A DNA stretch of 64,000 nt from Bacillus sp. 165 (lineage in GTDB: Bacteria > Bacillota > Bacilli > Bacillales > Bacillaceae_G). Where the stretch lies: positions 186,001-250,000 of the forward strand of contig NZ_JAGHKQ010000005.1 in the NCBI RefSeq assembly GCF_017742235.1, read 5' to 3'. Below the pieces are notes generated by a model that worked only from the letters and a program-made list of their open reading frames with translations, made no database searches and was not told the DNA's origin. Each line of letters begins with the position of its first letter. Position 1 is the first letter of the stretch. Made by a program: the position numbers and the translations under genes. This document shows, one piece after another, positions 30,535 to 41,058 of the stretch.

Positions 30535-31731
30535 ATGCTTACTTTTTTTACTTTCTTGCTCGCCTTGTTACTTATTTGGCTGCCAGTTGATTTTTATCTA
30601 GGCAGAAAAGCTCAGCTAAAACGTGTGAAAAAACGGATTCTCCCGCTACGTCAAAGCGATTTTCGTTTATATACAGATGGAAAAACATTATACGATGACC
30701 TATTTCAAGATATACGAAATGCAAAAGAACATATCCATATTTTATTTTTCATTGTAAATAATGACACAGTAAGCAATGAGTTTTTAACCATACTAAAGAA
30801 AAAAGCTCAACAAGGAACAGAAGTACGCTTACTGCTGGACCGTATCGGCAGCCATCATTTATCAAACAAAGCGATAGAGGAGCTCCGAGATGCTGGAGTC
30901 CATTTTTCCTTTTGTCATAAAATCCGATTCCCGTTTTGGTTTTACTCACTGAATCAACGCAACCACCGTAAAATTACAATTCTCGACGGAAAAATTGGTT
31001 ATATTGGCGGATTTAATATAGGAGAAGAATATCTTGGTCACAATCCTAAGCTTGGAAACTGGCGAGATTATCATTTGCGCCTGACTGGAGAAGGAGTGGT
31101 GGATTTACAGCAACAGTTTTTACATGATTGGTATGATGACACGAAAGAATATCTTATTCGTGAAACAAAATACTTTCCGCCTTTAGAAAAAGGAACTGTT
31201 CCTCATCGCTTTATCCCAACGGATGGTGCCTACTTAAAGCAAACATTCTTGGACTTAATTCATAATACGAAAAACGAATTATATATCGGTACACCGTATT
31301 TTGTTCCAGGAAAATCGATAATGAATGCACTATTAGACGCATTGCACAGGGGAGTGAAGGTAACGATTCTTGTTCCTCTTAAATCAGATCACCCTTTTGT
31401 TAAAGAAGCTGCGTTTCCTTACTTTCGTAAACTGCTGCGCGCAGGCTGTAAAGTGCATCAATTTGAAGATGGTTTTTTTCACGCTAAGATCGTTAAAGCA
31501 GATGAAACAGTGTGTGATATTGGCACCGCTAATTTTGATTTAAGGAGTCTGTATATCAACCATGAAATGAACTGTTTGCTCTATGAATCGCCATTCATGG
31601 ATATTGTCACAAAAGAAATAGACCAAGATCTTGAAAATTCACGCAAACTTACACTTGAGCACTTTGAACATATCACTATGAAGCAAAGATGCAGAGAGTG
31701 GATTGCTGCAACAATTTCTTTTTTTTTATAG
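30535..31731 (+). CDS. clsB: Phospholipase D-family protein, minor cardiolipin synthase
   Basis: Condenses phosphatidyl groups to cardiolipin at the membrane (YwjE type). The 398 residues begin with one transmembrane segment (FFTFLLALLLIWLPVDFYLG). Two HxK motifs follow: NHRKITILDGKIGYIGG near residue 143 and FHAKIVKADETVCDIGTANFD near 320. Strong CTGGAGGGG ribosome site. Divergent from fadF and followed at once by uvsE. Confidence 0.85.
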   Translation: MLTFFTFLLALLLIWLPVDFYLGRKAQLKRVKKRILPLRQSDFRLYTDGKTLYDDLFQDIRNAKEHIHILFFIVNNDTVSNEFLTILKKKAQQGTEVRLLLDRIGSHHLSNKAIEELRDAGVHFSFCHKIRFPFWFYSLNQRNHRKITILDGKIGYIGGFNIGEEYLGHNPKLGNWRDYHLRLTGEGVVDLQQQFLHDWYDDTKEYLIRETKYFPPLEKGTVPHRFIPTDGAYLKQTFLDLIHNTKNELYIGTPYFVPGKSIMNALLDALHRGVKVTILVPLKSDHPFVKEAAFPYFRKLLRAGCKVHQFEDGFFHAKIVKADETVCDIGTANFDLRSLYINHEMNCLLYESPFMDIVTKEIDQDLENSRKLTLEHFEHITMKQRCREWIAATISFFL

Positions 31732-31743
31732 GGAGTGGACATA

Positions 31744-32700
31744 TTGAAAATCCGATTCGGTTATGTATCTCATGCACTATCTCTCTGGGAATGCTCACCT
31801 GCCAAAACTATGACCTTTACTAGATGGAAGCAGCTTAATCAACAAGAACGCGAAGAGAAGCTCTACACGATTACAAAAGAAAATCTTCGCAATACATTAA
31901 GAATATTACACTATAACATTGCCCATGAAATTCATCTCTATCGCTTTTCTTCCTCCATGGTGCCATTAGCCACTCATCCAGAGGTGAACTTTGATTATGT
32001 AAATTTATTTCGAAATGAATTTAAAGAAATTGGAAATCTAGCGCAACAATATAAATTACGTGTCAGCTTTCATCCTAATCAATTCACATTGTTTACAAGC
32101 GATAAGCCTCATATCACAGATAATGCAGTGGTAGATATGGAGTATCATTACAATGTATTGAACGCTATGGGGATTGCAGATAAGTCCTTTATTAATATTC
32201 ATGTTGGCGGGGCTTACGGTGATAAAAACGCTGCTATCCGGCGTTTTCATGACAATCTTCGTAAGCTTCCTGTGCACATCAAAAAACAAATGACATTAGA
32301 AAATGATGACAAAACGTATACAACTGAAGAAACATTATCAGTATGTAAGCATGAACATATTCCACTTGTTTTTGATTATCACCACCACTATGCAAATCCA
32401 AGTGAAGCTCACCTTGAAGAACTGCTGCCACTTGTATTTCAAACATGGGAGCATACAAACCTTAATCCGAAAGTTCATTTATCTTCACCTAAAAATGAAA
32501 AAGAATTTCGAAGTCACGCCGAATTTGTAAATGCTGAATTTGTAAAACCTTTTTTCCAAATAGCAAAAAGCACACAACGAGACTTCGATGTTATGATCGA
32601 AAGTAAACGAAAAGATCAAGCCCTCTTTCAGCTTATCGAGGATTTATCAAAAATGAGAGGATTTAAGCGGATAGCAGGAGCAGAAATTGAAATTAAATAA
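31744..32700 (+). CDS. uvsE: UV DNA damage endonuclease UvsE
   Basis: Nicks DNA 5' to UV photoproducts in an excision pathway independent of UvrABC. The 318-residue TIM-barrel protein contains [10 protein letters not shown]-like [47 protein letters not shown] and [10 protein letters not shown], which supply the metal ligands. The TTG at 31744 is eight bases after GGGAG, which overlaps the cls stop; a GTG at 31735 is inside the ribosome site. Co-transcribed with cls. Confidence 0.92.
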   Translation: MKIRFGYVSHALSLWECSPAKTMTFTRWKQLNQQEREEKLYTITKENLRNTLRILHYNIAHEIHLYRFSSSMVPLATHPEVNFDYVNLFRNEFKEIGNLAQQYKLRVSFHPNQFTLFTSDKPHITDNAVVDMEYHYNVLNAMGIADKSFINIHVGGAYGDKNAAIRRFHDNLRKLPVHIKKQMTLENDDKTYTTEETLSVCKHEHIPLVFDYHHHYANPSEAHLEELLPLVFQTWEHTNLNPKVHLSSPKNEKEFRSHAEFVNAEFVKPFFQIAKSTQRDFDVMIESKRKDQALFQLIEDLSKMRGFKRIAGAEIEIK

Positions 32701-32757
32701 AGATTCCTCAAATGATTTCAAAAACATAAGAAAACCAAGGAAATCCTTGATTTCTCA

Positions 32758-32790
32758 CTGAAAAAGCCCCGAATATTCGGGCTTTTTCAG
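32758..32790 (+). terminator. Intrinsic terminator after uvsE
   Basis: Twelve-base stem ctgaaaaagccc / gggctttttcag around a small palindromic loop. U-rich right arm rather than a separate T tract. Confidence 0.75.
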
Positions 32791-33007
32791 TTTATACAGC
32801 TCAGCTTCAATGGTAGTTATCGAAGAAAGTATCTCTGATGACTCCAGCTATGCAGCATATAACAAAGTTGTGCTTAATTATTACACACTTTTCCCCTATA
32901 ATTTTTTGAAATTTTATTGAAATAATTTCCTGGAACGTTCTATCGTCCTGTCATCTTGTAACTGCCAAAAGCCTGAGCAGGAAAAGTGATATATCATATG
33001 GAATATT

Positions 33008-33036
33008 TTGAATCGCCTATGCAATCATGCTAATAT
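33008..33036 (+). promoter_or_regulatory. Promoter of the methionine aminopeptidase gene
   Basis: TTGAAT (33008-33013), 17-base spacer, TAATAT (33031-33036), 36 bases before the start codon. The rest of the 32791-33072 gap shows no gene or repeat. Confidence 0.6.
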
Positions 33037-33072
33037 AAAATAACATATCCTATGTTAGAAAGTAGGTTTTCT

Positions 33073-33825
33073 ATGATTATTACAAATGAACAGGAATTAG
33101 CAGGATTACGTAATATTGGACGAATCGTGGCGCTGGCTCGTGAGGAAATGAGGCGTCAAGCAAAGCCCGGCATGACGACAAAGGAATTGGATTTAATCGG
33201 AAAAAGAGTGCTGGATGAGCATGGTGCAGAATCGGCACCAGAAAAGGAATACGATTTCCCAGGTGTTACTTGTATCAGCGTGAACGAAGAGGTAGCTCAT
33301 GGTATTCCGGGAGACCGTGTATTAAAAGACGGTGATTTAATTAATATTGATATTTCCGCTGCACTGGACGGGTATTATGCGGATACTGGAATTTCTTTTG
33401 TTATAGGTCAAAGCGATGAAATAAAAGAACGTCTTTGCCAAACTGCCGAAAGTGCTTTTTGGGAAGCAATGAAAAAGGCACGGGCAGGAGCCAAAAAAAA
33501 TCAAATTGGCAGAGCAGTTTGGAATGAAGCTAAAAAGAATGGTTTTACAGTCATTAAAAACCTAACTGGTCACGGCATCGGCCGCAGCCTTCACGAAAAG
33601 CCGGATCATATTCTAAACTACTTTGATCCTATGGACAGTGAGCTCTTAAAAGAAGGACTTGTCCTTGCAGTAGAACCATTCGTATCAGCGAAAGCAGAAT
33701 ATATTATTGAAGGCGGAGACGGGTGGACATTTTTAACACCTGATAAAAGTCTTGTAGCACAATGTGAACATACGATTGTCATTACAAAAGGAGAACCCAT
33801 CATTTTAACAGCTCTAGAAGATTAA
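33073..33825 (+). CDS. mapB: Methionine aminopeptidase, type I (MapB/YflG-like)
   Basis: Removes N-terminal methionine from nascent proteins. The 250 residues show metal ligands in NIDISAALDGYYADTG, the GHGIGRSLHEKP histidine loop, LAVEPF and QCEHTIVI. The N-terminus MIITNEQELAGLRNIGRIV resembles the YflG-type second Bacillus enzyme rather than the one in the ribosomal protein cluster. Start chosen at 33073 after AAAGTAGG; the seven codons upstream are not conserved. Confidence 0.9.
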   Translation: MIITNEQELAGLRNIGRIVALAREEMRRQAKPGMTTKELDLIGKRVLDEHGAESAPEKEYDFPGVTCISVNEEVAHGIPGDRVLKDGDLINIDISAALDGYYADTGISFVIGQSDEIKERLCQTAESAFWEAMKKARAGAKKNQIGRAVWNEAKKNGFTVIKNLTGHGIGRSLHEKPDHILNYFDPMDSELLKEGLVLAVEPFVSAKAEYIIEGGDGWTFLTPDKSLVAQCEHTIVITKGEPIILTALED

Positions 33826-33827
33826 AA

Positions 33828-33855
33828 AAGACCTGGTCTACTAAGGCCAGGTCTT
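33828..33855. terminator. Bidirectional terminator between mapB and argS
   Basis: Nine-base stem aagacctgg / ccaggtctt between the converging mapB and argS genes, with A-rich and T-rich flanks on the two sides. Confidence 0.75.
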
Positions 33856-33899
33856 TTGAATAATATTGAGAACAAAACGCACCGTATCTTCTTTCTATA

Positions 33900-35570
33900 T
33901 TACATCTTCTCCGGCGCTGCTACCCCAATAAGTTTCAATGCATTTTGAATCGTAATTTGTACAGCTTTCATAAGCTCATAACGAGCGTTACTCTTTTCTA
34001 AATTGTCGCGATCTAACACTTTTTCTGCGTTATAGAAGCTGTGAAGAGTAGATGCTAATTCAAACACATAATTGGTCATGCGATGAGGCAAGCGTTTTTG
34101 TGCAGCTTCTGCTACTGCTGCTGGGAATTCTCCAAGCTTTTTCAATAAATCAAATTCTTTTTCAGAATCAATCAACTTATAATTTACCTCTGTACCTTTC
34201 CCTAAGCCTAGCTCTTCTCCTTGACGCAGAATGCTGCATACGCGTGCATGAGCGTATTGGGAATAGTACACTGGGTTTTCGTTCGATTTAGATACTGCTA
34301 AATCCATATCAAAGTCTAAGTGAGAATCTGCACTGCGCATTGCGAAGAAATAACGCATTGCATCTACACCAACTTCTTCCATCAATTCACGCAGTGTAAC
34401 AGCCTTTCCGGTACGCTTACTCATCTTCACTTTTTCGCCGTTTTGGTATAACTGTACCATTTGGATAATTTCTACTTCGAGCATCTCTTTATCGTATCCC
34501 AAAGCTTGAATAGCAGCCTTCATACGAGGAATATAACCGTGATGATCTGCTCCCCAAATATTAATCAGCTTTTCGAAACCACGCTCTAGCTTATCTCGAT
34601 GATACGCGATATCTGGTGTTAAGTATGTGTAAGATCCATCTTGCTTAATCAACACACGGTCTTTGTCATCTCCATAAGCAGTAGAATGGAACCACGTTGC
34701 ACCATCTTGCTCATAAATTTCATTGCGCTCTTTTAATACTGCCAATGCCTCGTCGATTTTACCGTTATTATAAAGAGACGTTTCAGAATACCAAACATCA
34801 AAATGAACACGGAAATTTCCTAGGTCCTTTTTCAGCTTTTCTAACTCATATTTCAAACCGTACTCACGGAAAAACTCGTAACGTTCCTTTTCATCTGCAT
34901 GTGCATAACGATCGCCAAACTCTTCCGCCAAGCTCTTACCAATTCCGATGATATCTTCACCATAATATCCGTCTGCCGGCATTTCTTTGTCCATCCCTAA
35001 AGCCTGCATATAACGCGCTTCTACAGAAAGAGCCAGGTTATGAATTTGATTGCCTGCATCATTAATATAATATTCACGGCTTACATCATATCCTGCTTTT
35101 GCAAGCACATTACATAATGTATCACCAACAGCTGCACCCCGGGCATGCCCTAAGTGTAAGTCCCCTGTAGGGTTTGCTGATACAAACTCTACCTGTACCT
35201 TTTGGCCTTTCCCTGCATTAGTTTCACCATATGCTTCTCCTGCCTGTACAATCACAGGTATCAAGTCTGTTAAATAACTATTATCCATATAAAAGTTAAT
35301 AAAACCTGGTCCTGCAATTTCAATTTTATCGATGGATGCTTTTTCCTTATCAAAGCTGTTCACCAATTCCTCTGCAATTACTCGAGGTGCTTTTTTAGCT
35401 ATACGTGCTAGCTGCATGGCCATGTTTGTAGAAAAGTCGCCGTGCGCTTTCTCTTTTGGCACTTCTAACACAGCATCAGGAGTTTGTTCTTCTGGAGCTA
35501 AACCTGCTTTTAGTACAGCTGCTTTAATTTCTGCTTTCAATAACTCTTTCACTTGCTCTAGAGTATTCAT
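33900..35570 (-). CDS. argS: Arginyl-tRNA synthetase
   Basis: Charges tRNA-Arg. The 556-residue class I enzyme has the HIGH motif as [12 protein letters not shown] near residue 131 and [10 protein letters not shown] near 370, an N-terminal Arg-tRNA synthetase domain ([17 protein letters not shown]) and a C-terminal DALR anticodon domain. The ATG overlaps the YwiB stop by four bases and has an AAAGGAGGAAAG site, so the pair is coupled as in B. subtilis. Confidence 0.96.
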   Translation of the reverse strand: MNTLEQVKELLKAEIKAAVLKAGLAPEEQTPDAVLEVPKEKAHGDFSTNMAMQLARIAKKAPRVIAEELVNSFDKEKASIDKIEIAGPGFINFYMDNSYLTDLIPVIVQAGEAYGETNAGKGQKVQVEFVSANPTGDLHLGHARGAAVGDTLCNVLAKAGYDVSREYYINDAGNQIHNLALSVEARYMQALGMDKEMPADGYYGEDIIGIGKSLAEEFGDRYAHADEKERYEFFREYGLKYELEKLKKDLGNFRVHFDVWYSETSLYNNGKIDEALAVLKERNEIYEQDGATWFHSTAYGDDKDRVLIKQDGSYTYLTPDIAYHRDKLERGFEKLINIWGADHHGYIPRMKAAIQALGYDKEMLEVEIIQMVQLYQNGEKVKMSKRTGKAVTLRELMEEVGVDAMRYFFAMRSADSHLDFDMDLAVSKSNENPVYYSQYAHARVCSILRQGEELGLGKGTEVNYKLIDSEKEFDLLKKLGEFPAAVAEAAQKRLPHRMTNYVFELASTLHSFYNAEKVLDRDNLEKSNARYELMKAVQITIQNALKLIGVAAPEKM

Positions 35571-36007
35571 TTTCTTTCCTCCTTAAAGTTGATTGTAATC
35601 GTATATCGTCCTGCTTCCGTTTCATTTAAAAGCAAAGCATACGTAACAAATAACTGCCCCTTTTTTGTTTTATCCGACCAATCGAATAGGACATTGTCTG
35701 TTTTTGTATCCAATGAAAACACACCGAGCTCACTTCTATAGGTTCCTTTTGTCCATTCCCCTTTTTTATGTACTTGTCTCATAGAAACAACACCAGAACG
35801 CATAATAAGGACACTCTCATCCTGTATTTTTATAATTGTGTCGATGTCCCCATGTTCGTTCGGTTCTTGAAACTTCAGGTATGTATTTTGACCCTTTACA
35901 TAGTATAGACCAACAGCTTCAAAAGCAACGGTTTCCTTACGCGTTCCTTCTCGGATTTGTGTAGTAAATTTCAGCTTCACGGGTAAGCCTGCGGATTGAT
36001 TGTCCAC
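35567..36007 (-). CDS. ywiB: DUF1934 family beta-barrel protein (YwiB-like)
   Basis: Conserved 146-residue protein of unknown role, predicted lipocalin-like beta barrel (alternating short strands, e.g. [47 protein letters not shown]). Start at the GTG 36007, eight bases after AAAGGTG; a TTG six codons earlier is less likely. It overlaps argS by four bases, a linkage kept in Bacillus. Confidence 0.82.
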   Translation of the reverse strand: MDNQSAGLPVKLKFTTQIREGTRKETVAFEAVGLYYVKGQNTYLKFQEPNEHGDIDTIIKIQDESVLIMRSGVVSMRQVHKKGEWTKGTYRSELGVFSLDTKTDNVLFDWSDKTKKGQLFVTYALLLNETEAGRYTITINFKEERK

Positions 36008-36208
36008 GTTCTGCACACCTTTCAATCTTGTATATACATAATAAAATTAGCATGAACATAATTAGCATATTTATAAGCGCACTTTCACTATCATATCAAA
36101 AAATATACTATGTTTCACGCAGAATATGGTCTGAACTCTTTGCCGGCCCGCTAATACTTTTTGCACGATCGAGTAATCTTAAGCAAAATGAGCCTTCTTA
36201 TAACGATA

Positions 36209-36242
36209 AAAACGCTTGGATACTGCTTTATCCAAGCGTTTT
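36209..36242. terminator. Bidirectional terminator after speB
   Basis: Twelve-base perfect stem aaaacgcttgga / tccaagcgtttt, ten-base loop, T tracts on both strands. It ends the speE-speB message. The remaining 36008-36208 bases upstream of ywiB show no other feature. Confidence 0.8.
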
Positions 36243-36255
36243 TTATATTTCATGT

Positions 36256-37134
36256 TTAGCGCTTTTGCACTAATCCAAGGATAATTTCACGAATCAATTT
36301 GCTCGCCACAACTGGAGTTTGCTCGCTATGATCATATACCGGCGCTACTTCTACAACATCTGCACCGACTACCTTCACATTAGAATTTGCGATTTCCATG
36401 ATGGAAGCCAACAATTCTTTTGATGTGATACCGCCTGCTTCTAATGTACCTGTACCCGGAGCATGAGCTGGATCTAACACGTCAATATCAATTGTCACAT
36501 ATACAGGACGTCCTGCCAGTTTAGGCAATACTTCTTTAAGAGGAGCATGTACGTCAAATTTAAAGAGATTCATGCCTACTTCCTTTGCCCACTGAAACTC
36601 TTCCTTCATACCAGAACGAATTCCGAAAGAATACACGTTTTGCGGACCGATTAAATCACACGCTTTTTTAATTGGCGTGGAGTGAGATAATGGTTCACCT
36701 TCATAAGAATCACGAAGATCAGTGTGTGCATCCATATGGATGATAGCTAGATCAGGGTATTTTTTATACATTGCCTTAATAACCGGCCAAGATACTAAGT
36801 GCTCACCGCCCATTCCTAATGGGAACTTGCCGTCTGCCAATAATCCGTCGATATACTCTTCGATCATATCAAGGCTACGCTGTGCATTCCCAAACGGAAG
36901 TGGAATATCACCTGCATCAAAGTATTTTACTTCTTCTAATTCACGATCCATATATGGGCTATATTCTTCTAATCCGATAGAAACTTCGCGAATACGAGAA
37001 GGGCCAAAACGAGAGCCTGGACGGAAGCTTACAGTCCAATCCATTGGCATACCGTAAATAACCGCTTCCGCCTCTTCATAGCTTGGATGACTTTTAATAA
37101 AAACATTTCCAGAATATGCTTCGTCAAAACGCAT
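36256..37134 (-). CDS. speB: Agmatinase
   Basis: Manganese ureohydrolase that splits agmatine into putrescine and urea. The 292 residues have the metal motifs GGEHLVSW, DAHTDLRDSY, HSTP and DIDVLDPAHAPGTGT. Start MRFDEAYSGNVF at 37134 after AAAGGAGGAAAAAG; the upstream in-frame extension overlaps a hairpin. It supplies putrescine to SpeE, encoded just upstream. Confidence 0.94.
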   Translation of the reverse strand: MRFDEAYSGNVFIKSHPSYEEAEAVIYGMPMDWTVSFRPGSRFGPSRIREVSIGLEEYSPYMDRELEEVKYFDAGDIPLPFGNAQRSLDMIEEYIDGLLADGKFPLGMGGEHLVSWPVIKAMYKKYPDLAIIHMDAHTDLRDSYEGEPLSHSTPIKKACDLIGPQNVYSFGIRSGMKEEFQWAKEVGMNLFKFDVHAPLKEVLPKLAGRPVYVTIDIDVLDPAHAPGTGTLEAGGITSKELLASIMEIANSNVKVVGADVVEVAPVYDHSEQTPVVASKLIREIILGLVQKR

Positions 37135-37156
37135 ACTTTTTCCTCCTTTATGTATG

Positions 37157-37182
37157 AAGAACGCCTTAGAAAAGGCGTTCTT
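37157..37182. terminator. Hairpin between speE and speB
   Basis: Eleven-base perfect stem aagaacgcctt / aaggcgttctt with a four-base loop. The T tract is on the plus strand; on the minus strand the hairpin runs directly into the speB ribosome site, so it may modulate speB expression or mRNA stability. Confidence 0.5.
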
Positions 37183-37224
37183 TTTCATTTATATCTTTTT
37201 GTTTCCTTCCCATAAGGAAAGCTC

Positions 37225-38052
37225 TTATTTAATTAAATCGCCAACAAACTTCGGTAAAGCGAAAGCAGCTTTGTGAAGCTCTTTTGTGTAGTACTTTGTT
37301 TCAATTTCATGGAAACGCTCTTCGCTTACTGCAAGAGGATCATGTTTTTTAGAACCCATTGTGAATGTCCACAAACCACTTGGGTATGTCGGAATGTTCG
37401 CTGTATATAGACGTGTAATCGGGAAGATTTCCTTTACGTCTCTAAATACTGTTGAAATCAATTCTGGTGTGAACCAAGGGTTATCTGTTTGTGCCACGAA
37501 AATACCGTCTTCTTTCAATGCCTTAGAAATACCCGCATAAAAGCCTTTTGTAAATAGATTTACTGCAGGCCCTACAGGCTCTGTAGAGTCTACCATAATT
37601 ACATCGTATACATTCTCGCTTTGAGCGATATGCATGAAGCCATCATCAATTTTTACATCAACACGAGGATTTTCCAACTCTCCAGCAATTTCAGGTAAGT
37701 ATTTTTTAGAGTATTCAATTACTTTTCCGTCAATCTCTACAAGAGTTGCTTTCTTCACGCTTGGATGCTTTAATACTTCACGAATAACTCCACCGTCACC
37801 GCCGCCTACTACAAGAACATTTTCAGGGTTTGGATGAGTGAATAATGGCACGTGCGCCACCATTTCATGATACACGAACTCATCTTTTTGAGTTGTCATT
37901 ACCATGCCATCTAAAATCAGCATATTACCGAATTCTTCTGTTTCTACCATATCAAGCTTTTGGAATTCCGTTTGCTCTGTATGTAAAGTGCGTTTAATTT
38001 TCGCAGTAATACCAAAGTTTTCTGTTTGCTTTTCTGTGAACCATAGTTCCAT
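37225..38052 (-). CDS. speE: Spermidine synthase
   Basis: Transfers aminopropyl from decarboxylated SAM to putrescine. The 275 residues include the nucleotide-binding [16 protein letters not shown] and the active-site DSTEPVGPA with catalytic Asp. The start [14 protein letters not shown] at 38052 fits the family; a GTG four codons upstream sits nearer the GAAGGG site and is the alternative. First gene of speE-speB. Confidence 0.94.
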   Translation of the reverse strand: MELWFTEKQTENFGITAKIKRTLHTEQTEFQKLDMVETEEFGNMLILDGMVMTTQKDEFVYHEMVAHVPLFTHPNPENVLVVGGGDGGVIREVLKHPSVKKATLVEIDGKVIEYSKKYLPEIAGELENPRVDVKIDDGFMHIAQSENVYDVIMVDSTEPVGPAVNLFTKGFYAGISKALKEDGIFVAQTDNPWFTPELISTVFRDVKEIFPITRLYTANIPTYPSGLWTFTMGSKKHDPLAVSEERFHEIETKYYTKELHKAAFALPKFVGDLIK

Positions 38053-38332
38053 TTTGTTATCCACTACCCTTCTTTTAGACTTTTTGTCCCTTAATCAAAA
38101 TAAAACAAATAACCAAAAATGTATAGCGAAAAGTAAAAAAATCAGTAATTTTTTTAAGCATAGTTTCTTTTCCTCTTCTCTGAACCCTATTGTACTTTTA
38201 GGAGCCCGATCCTGCGCTTAAAAATCCAGGTGTAAAAGCTGCAGGGCTGAAGAATAAACTTCCGCTATATTAGTTTAAAAAAAAGCAAATCCCTCAATAC
38301 TAATAAGAGCATTTTGTATAAGGGGGATGCAC

Positions 38333-40387
38333 ATGGAACTTACCATAAATAAAAGAGCTATTAAATATGTGCGTGCTGTTCTTATTATTGGTTCGCTGGC
38401 TTCATTTATACTTGCCGCAATTGTTTCCATAATATTTTTAGCTGCTAAAATTGCAGGTCCGCCACCTATAGCAGTGCCGCAAACAACTGTCTTTTATGCG
38501 AATGATAATTCTGTCATTGGTCAAAGCCATACTGGACAAAACCGCTATTGGATCGATATGGAGCATATTTCTCCGTATGTAAAGTACGCCACTTTAGCAG
38601 TGGAGGATCAACGTTTTTACGACCATCACGGCTTTGATGTCAAACGGATTGCAGGTGCTTTACTTGCGGACGTACGGGCGATGGCCAAAGTACAAGGCGC
38701 CAGTACTATTACCCAGCAATACGCACGTAATTTATACCTTACCCACGATAAAACATGGAAACGAAAAGTAGTAGAAGCGTTATATACAGTTCGCCTAGAA
38801 GTGAACTACAATAAATCACAAATTTTAGAAGGATATCTCAATACTATTTACTATGGACACGGTGCGTATGGAATTGAAGCTGCTTCACGTTTGTATTTTG
38901 GTAAATCCGCAAAAAATTTAACATTAGCAGAAGCAAGCATGCTTGCTGGAATCCCAAAAGGTCCAGGTTATTTTTCTCCCTATATTAACGAAGCAAGGGC
39001 AAAAGCACGGCAAGCCTTAATTCTGAAGGAAATGGAAAAACAAGGGTTTATTACAAAAACACAAAGAGATAAGGCAGCGCAAGAAAAGCTTTTTTATCAC
39101 CCTCTTGAACAGGCAAAAGCGCCAACAATTGCACCATACTTTCAAAACATGGTGCAATCTGTACTTATAAAAGAGCTGGGTATGGATGAACAAACAGTAC
39201 AGCGCGGCGGCTTGCGCATATATACGACTTTAGATCGAAATGTACAAGAAATAGTGGAAAAACAGGTACAAGACATAATTCCTGCTTCATCAGAAATTGA
39301 AACAGCTGTAGTATCTATGGATCCTGGAACAGGAGAAGTGAAAGCTCTTGTGGGAGGGCGAGATTATAAGAAGAGCCAATTTAATAGAGCTACGCAAGCC
39401 TATAGACAACCCGGTTCTTCGTTTAAGCCCTTTTTGTATTATGCTGCTTTAAAACAAGGATTTACACCCGTAACGCGTTTAAAAAGCGAATATACAACCT
39501 TTAAAATGAATGATGGGGTATCAACTTATAAACCTTCAAACTACAACAATTACTATGCCGATGAATTCATCACCATGGAAGAAGCATTAGCTGTTTCTGA
39601 TAATATCTACGCAGTGAAGACTCACTTATTTTTAGGTGAAAAAGCACTAGTGAACACAGCAAAGGAATTCGGAATTTCAAGCAAACTAGAGGCTATTCCT
39701 GCTTTAGCATTAGGAACTTCTCCAGTAAAACCGATTGAAATGACAGCTGCTTACGGCATGTTTGCTAATGGAGGTAAGAAAGCTAAACCGGTGTTTATCC
39801 GTAGGGTCATTGACCAAGACGGCAATGTTCTGTATGATTCTCACTTAGAAAGAGAACAAGTACTAGATAAAGATATAGCATATGTAACAGCACAAATGAT
39901 GACAGGTATGTTCAATCCGAAGCTTGGCAGCTATACTTCTGTAACTGGACAAACCATCATGAACAAATTAACTCGAACCTATGCAGGAAAATCAGGTTCT
40001 ACTAAAACCGACAGCTGGATGATTGGCTTTACTCCGCAGCTCGTAACAGGTGTTTGGGTTGGATATGATAAAGGAAAAATTATTACTAACCCTAGTGAAC
40101 AGCGCTATGCAAAGATAATTTGGGCAAATGTTATGGAAGAATCGCTCAAAGATGAACCAAAAAAGAAATTCACAAAGCCTGCAGGAGTGGTAGGGCTGAA
40201 TATCGACCCTAGAAACGGAAAAATTGCCACAAAAGACTGTCCTATTTGGATAAAAATGTATTTTGTGAAAGGGACAGAGCCTACTGAATATTGTATGGAC
40301 CATCTTCATGAACCAGATAGTTTTAACGATATGAAAATCAAAGCAAAACAACAAGAAAAGTGGTACAAAAAATATCTTCCTTGGTAA
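38333..40387 (+). CDS. pbpG: Class A penicillin-binding protein (PbpG/PBP2d type)
   Basis: Bifunctional peptidoglycan glycosyltransferase and transpeptidase, 684 residues. One N-terminal transmembrane helix (ILAAIVSIIFLAAKIAG), then the GT51 domain with EDQRFYDHHGFD and GASTITQQYARNLYL, then the transpeptidase with SSFKPF, SDN in AVSDNIYA and KSGST in GKSGSTKTDSWMIG. ATG at 38333, six bases after GGGGG. PbpG in B. subtilis acts in sporulation; no clear forespore promoter was identified here. The 38053-38332 gap is otherwise empty. Confidence 0.9.
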   Translation: MELTINKRAIKYVRAVLIIGSLASFILAAIVSIIFLAAKIAGPPPIAVPQTTVFYANDNSVIGQSHTGQNRYWIDMEHISPYVKYATLAVEDQRFYDHHGFDVKRIAGALLADVRAMAKVQGASTITQQYARNLYLTHDKTWKRKVVEALYTVRLEVNYNKSQILEGYLNTIYYGHGAYGIEAASRLYFGKSAKNLTLAEASMLAGIPKGPGYFSPYINEARAKARQALILKEMEKQGFITKTQRDKAAQEKLFYHPLEQAKAPTIAPYFQNMVQSVLIKELGMDEQTVQRGGLRIYTTLDRNVQEIVEKQVQDIIPASSEIETAVVSMDPGTGEVKALVGGRDYKKSQFNRATQAYRQPGSSFKPFLYYAALKQGFTPVTRLKSEYTTFKMNDGVSTYKPSNYNNYYADEFITMEEALAVSDNIYAVKTHLFLGEKALVNTAKEFGISSKLEAIPALALGTSPVKPIEMTAAYGMFANGGKKAKPVFIRRVIDQDGNVLYDSHLEREQVLDKDIAYVTAQMMTGMFNPKLGSYTSVTGQTIMNKLTRTYAGKSGSTKTDSWMIGFTPQLVTGVWVGYDKGKIITNPSEQRYAKIIWANVMEESLKDEPKKKFTKPAGVVGLNIDPRNGKIATKDCPIWIKMYFVKGTEPTEYCMDHLHEPDSFNDMKIKAKQQEKWYKKYLPW

Positions 40388-40390
40388 ATA

Positions 40391-40427
40391 CGAAACGCCT
40401 GCGGGAATGCCGCAGGCGTTTCGTTGT
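40391..40427 (+). terminator. Intrinsic terminator after pbpG
   Basis: Fourteen-base GC-rich stem cgaaacgcctgcgg / ccgcaggcgtttcg, five-base loop, then TTGT, three bases after the stop codon. Confidence 0.8.
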
Positions 40428-40491
40428 CCTAGTTTTTAAATGTAAATCGGTATCGGTTATAGTTTACTTCAATTCCAACAATTGTACAAGA

Positions 40492-41010
40492 TTATTCGTT
40501 ATTTAAAAGATCCGTTTTTAACTTTTCACTTGAGAGGTTCCACATGCTTTCATCATGGTTCTTTAGGAATTGTGCCAATACATGTTTAGACTTTTCATCC
40601 ATATGGTCAACAAGAATATGGCGCTTTAATGATTTATCCATTTTATTCACATGTTCTGGCAAAGATTTATATCCCCGGCGTATTTCACGATCTACGGTCA
40701 TTTCACAAGCTGTCGCACCCGCATAATAAGCCCCTTTCTCTGTGCGTTCTATCGTTACCCACACAAGCCAATATGGTTTTCCATTCGGCACTTCATCTTT
40801 GTTTGCCAAAAATTTAATTCCTTTTTCCACTACGCTTCTTGCATGCATAGCCCCTATATCAACGAATGCTTCTCCTTCCGTCACATCGATAAACACCGGA
40901 GAAATATTCTCTAAGCTCAAAGCTCCAACTCCGAATCCGCCGTGCCCGCTTGTCGAATCATTTTTTAATATATTGAACCCAATCGCTTTCTTTTTTGGTT
41001 GTTCTTCCAT
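40492..41010 (-). CDS. ywhD: YwhD family protein
   Basis: Conserved Bacillus protein of unknown function, 172 residues, soluble. It contains GHGGFGVGALSLENISPVF and a glycine-rich first half, a VWVTIERTEKGAYYAG strand region and a charged C-terminus. Start at 41010 after GGGAGGTATTCC; a GTG seven codons upstream has no site. Located beside the site-2 protease gene as in B. subtilis. Confidence 0.85.
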   Translation of the reverse strand: MEEQPKKKAIGFNILKNDSTSGHGGFGVGALSLENISPVFIDVTEGEAFVDIGAMHARSVVEKGIKFLANKDEVPNGKPYWLVWVTIERTEKGAYYAGATACEMTVDREIRRGYKSLPEHVNKMDKSLKRHILVDHMDEKSKHVLAQFLKNHDESMWNLSSEKLKTDLLNNE

Positions 41011-41058
41011 TGGAATACCTCCCTGCTCCACTTTTAATTCTAATTTTACAACAGTCTA

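Noticed and set aside
32930-32960. LexA-like ggaacgttc near the uvsE-mapB gap
   Set aside because: It lacks the four-base spacer of the Bacillus GAAC-N4-GTTC site and lies downstream of uvsE, not in front of a repair gene.
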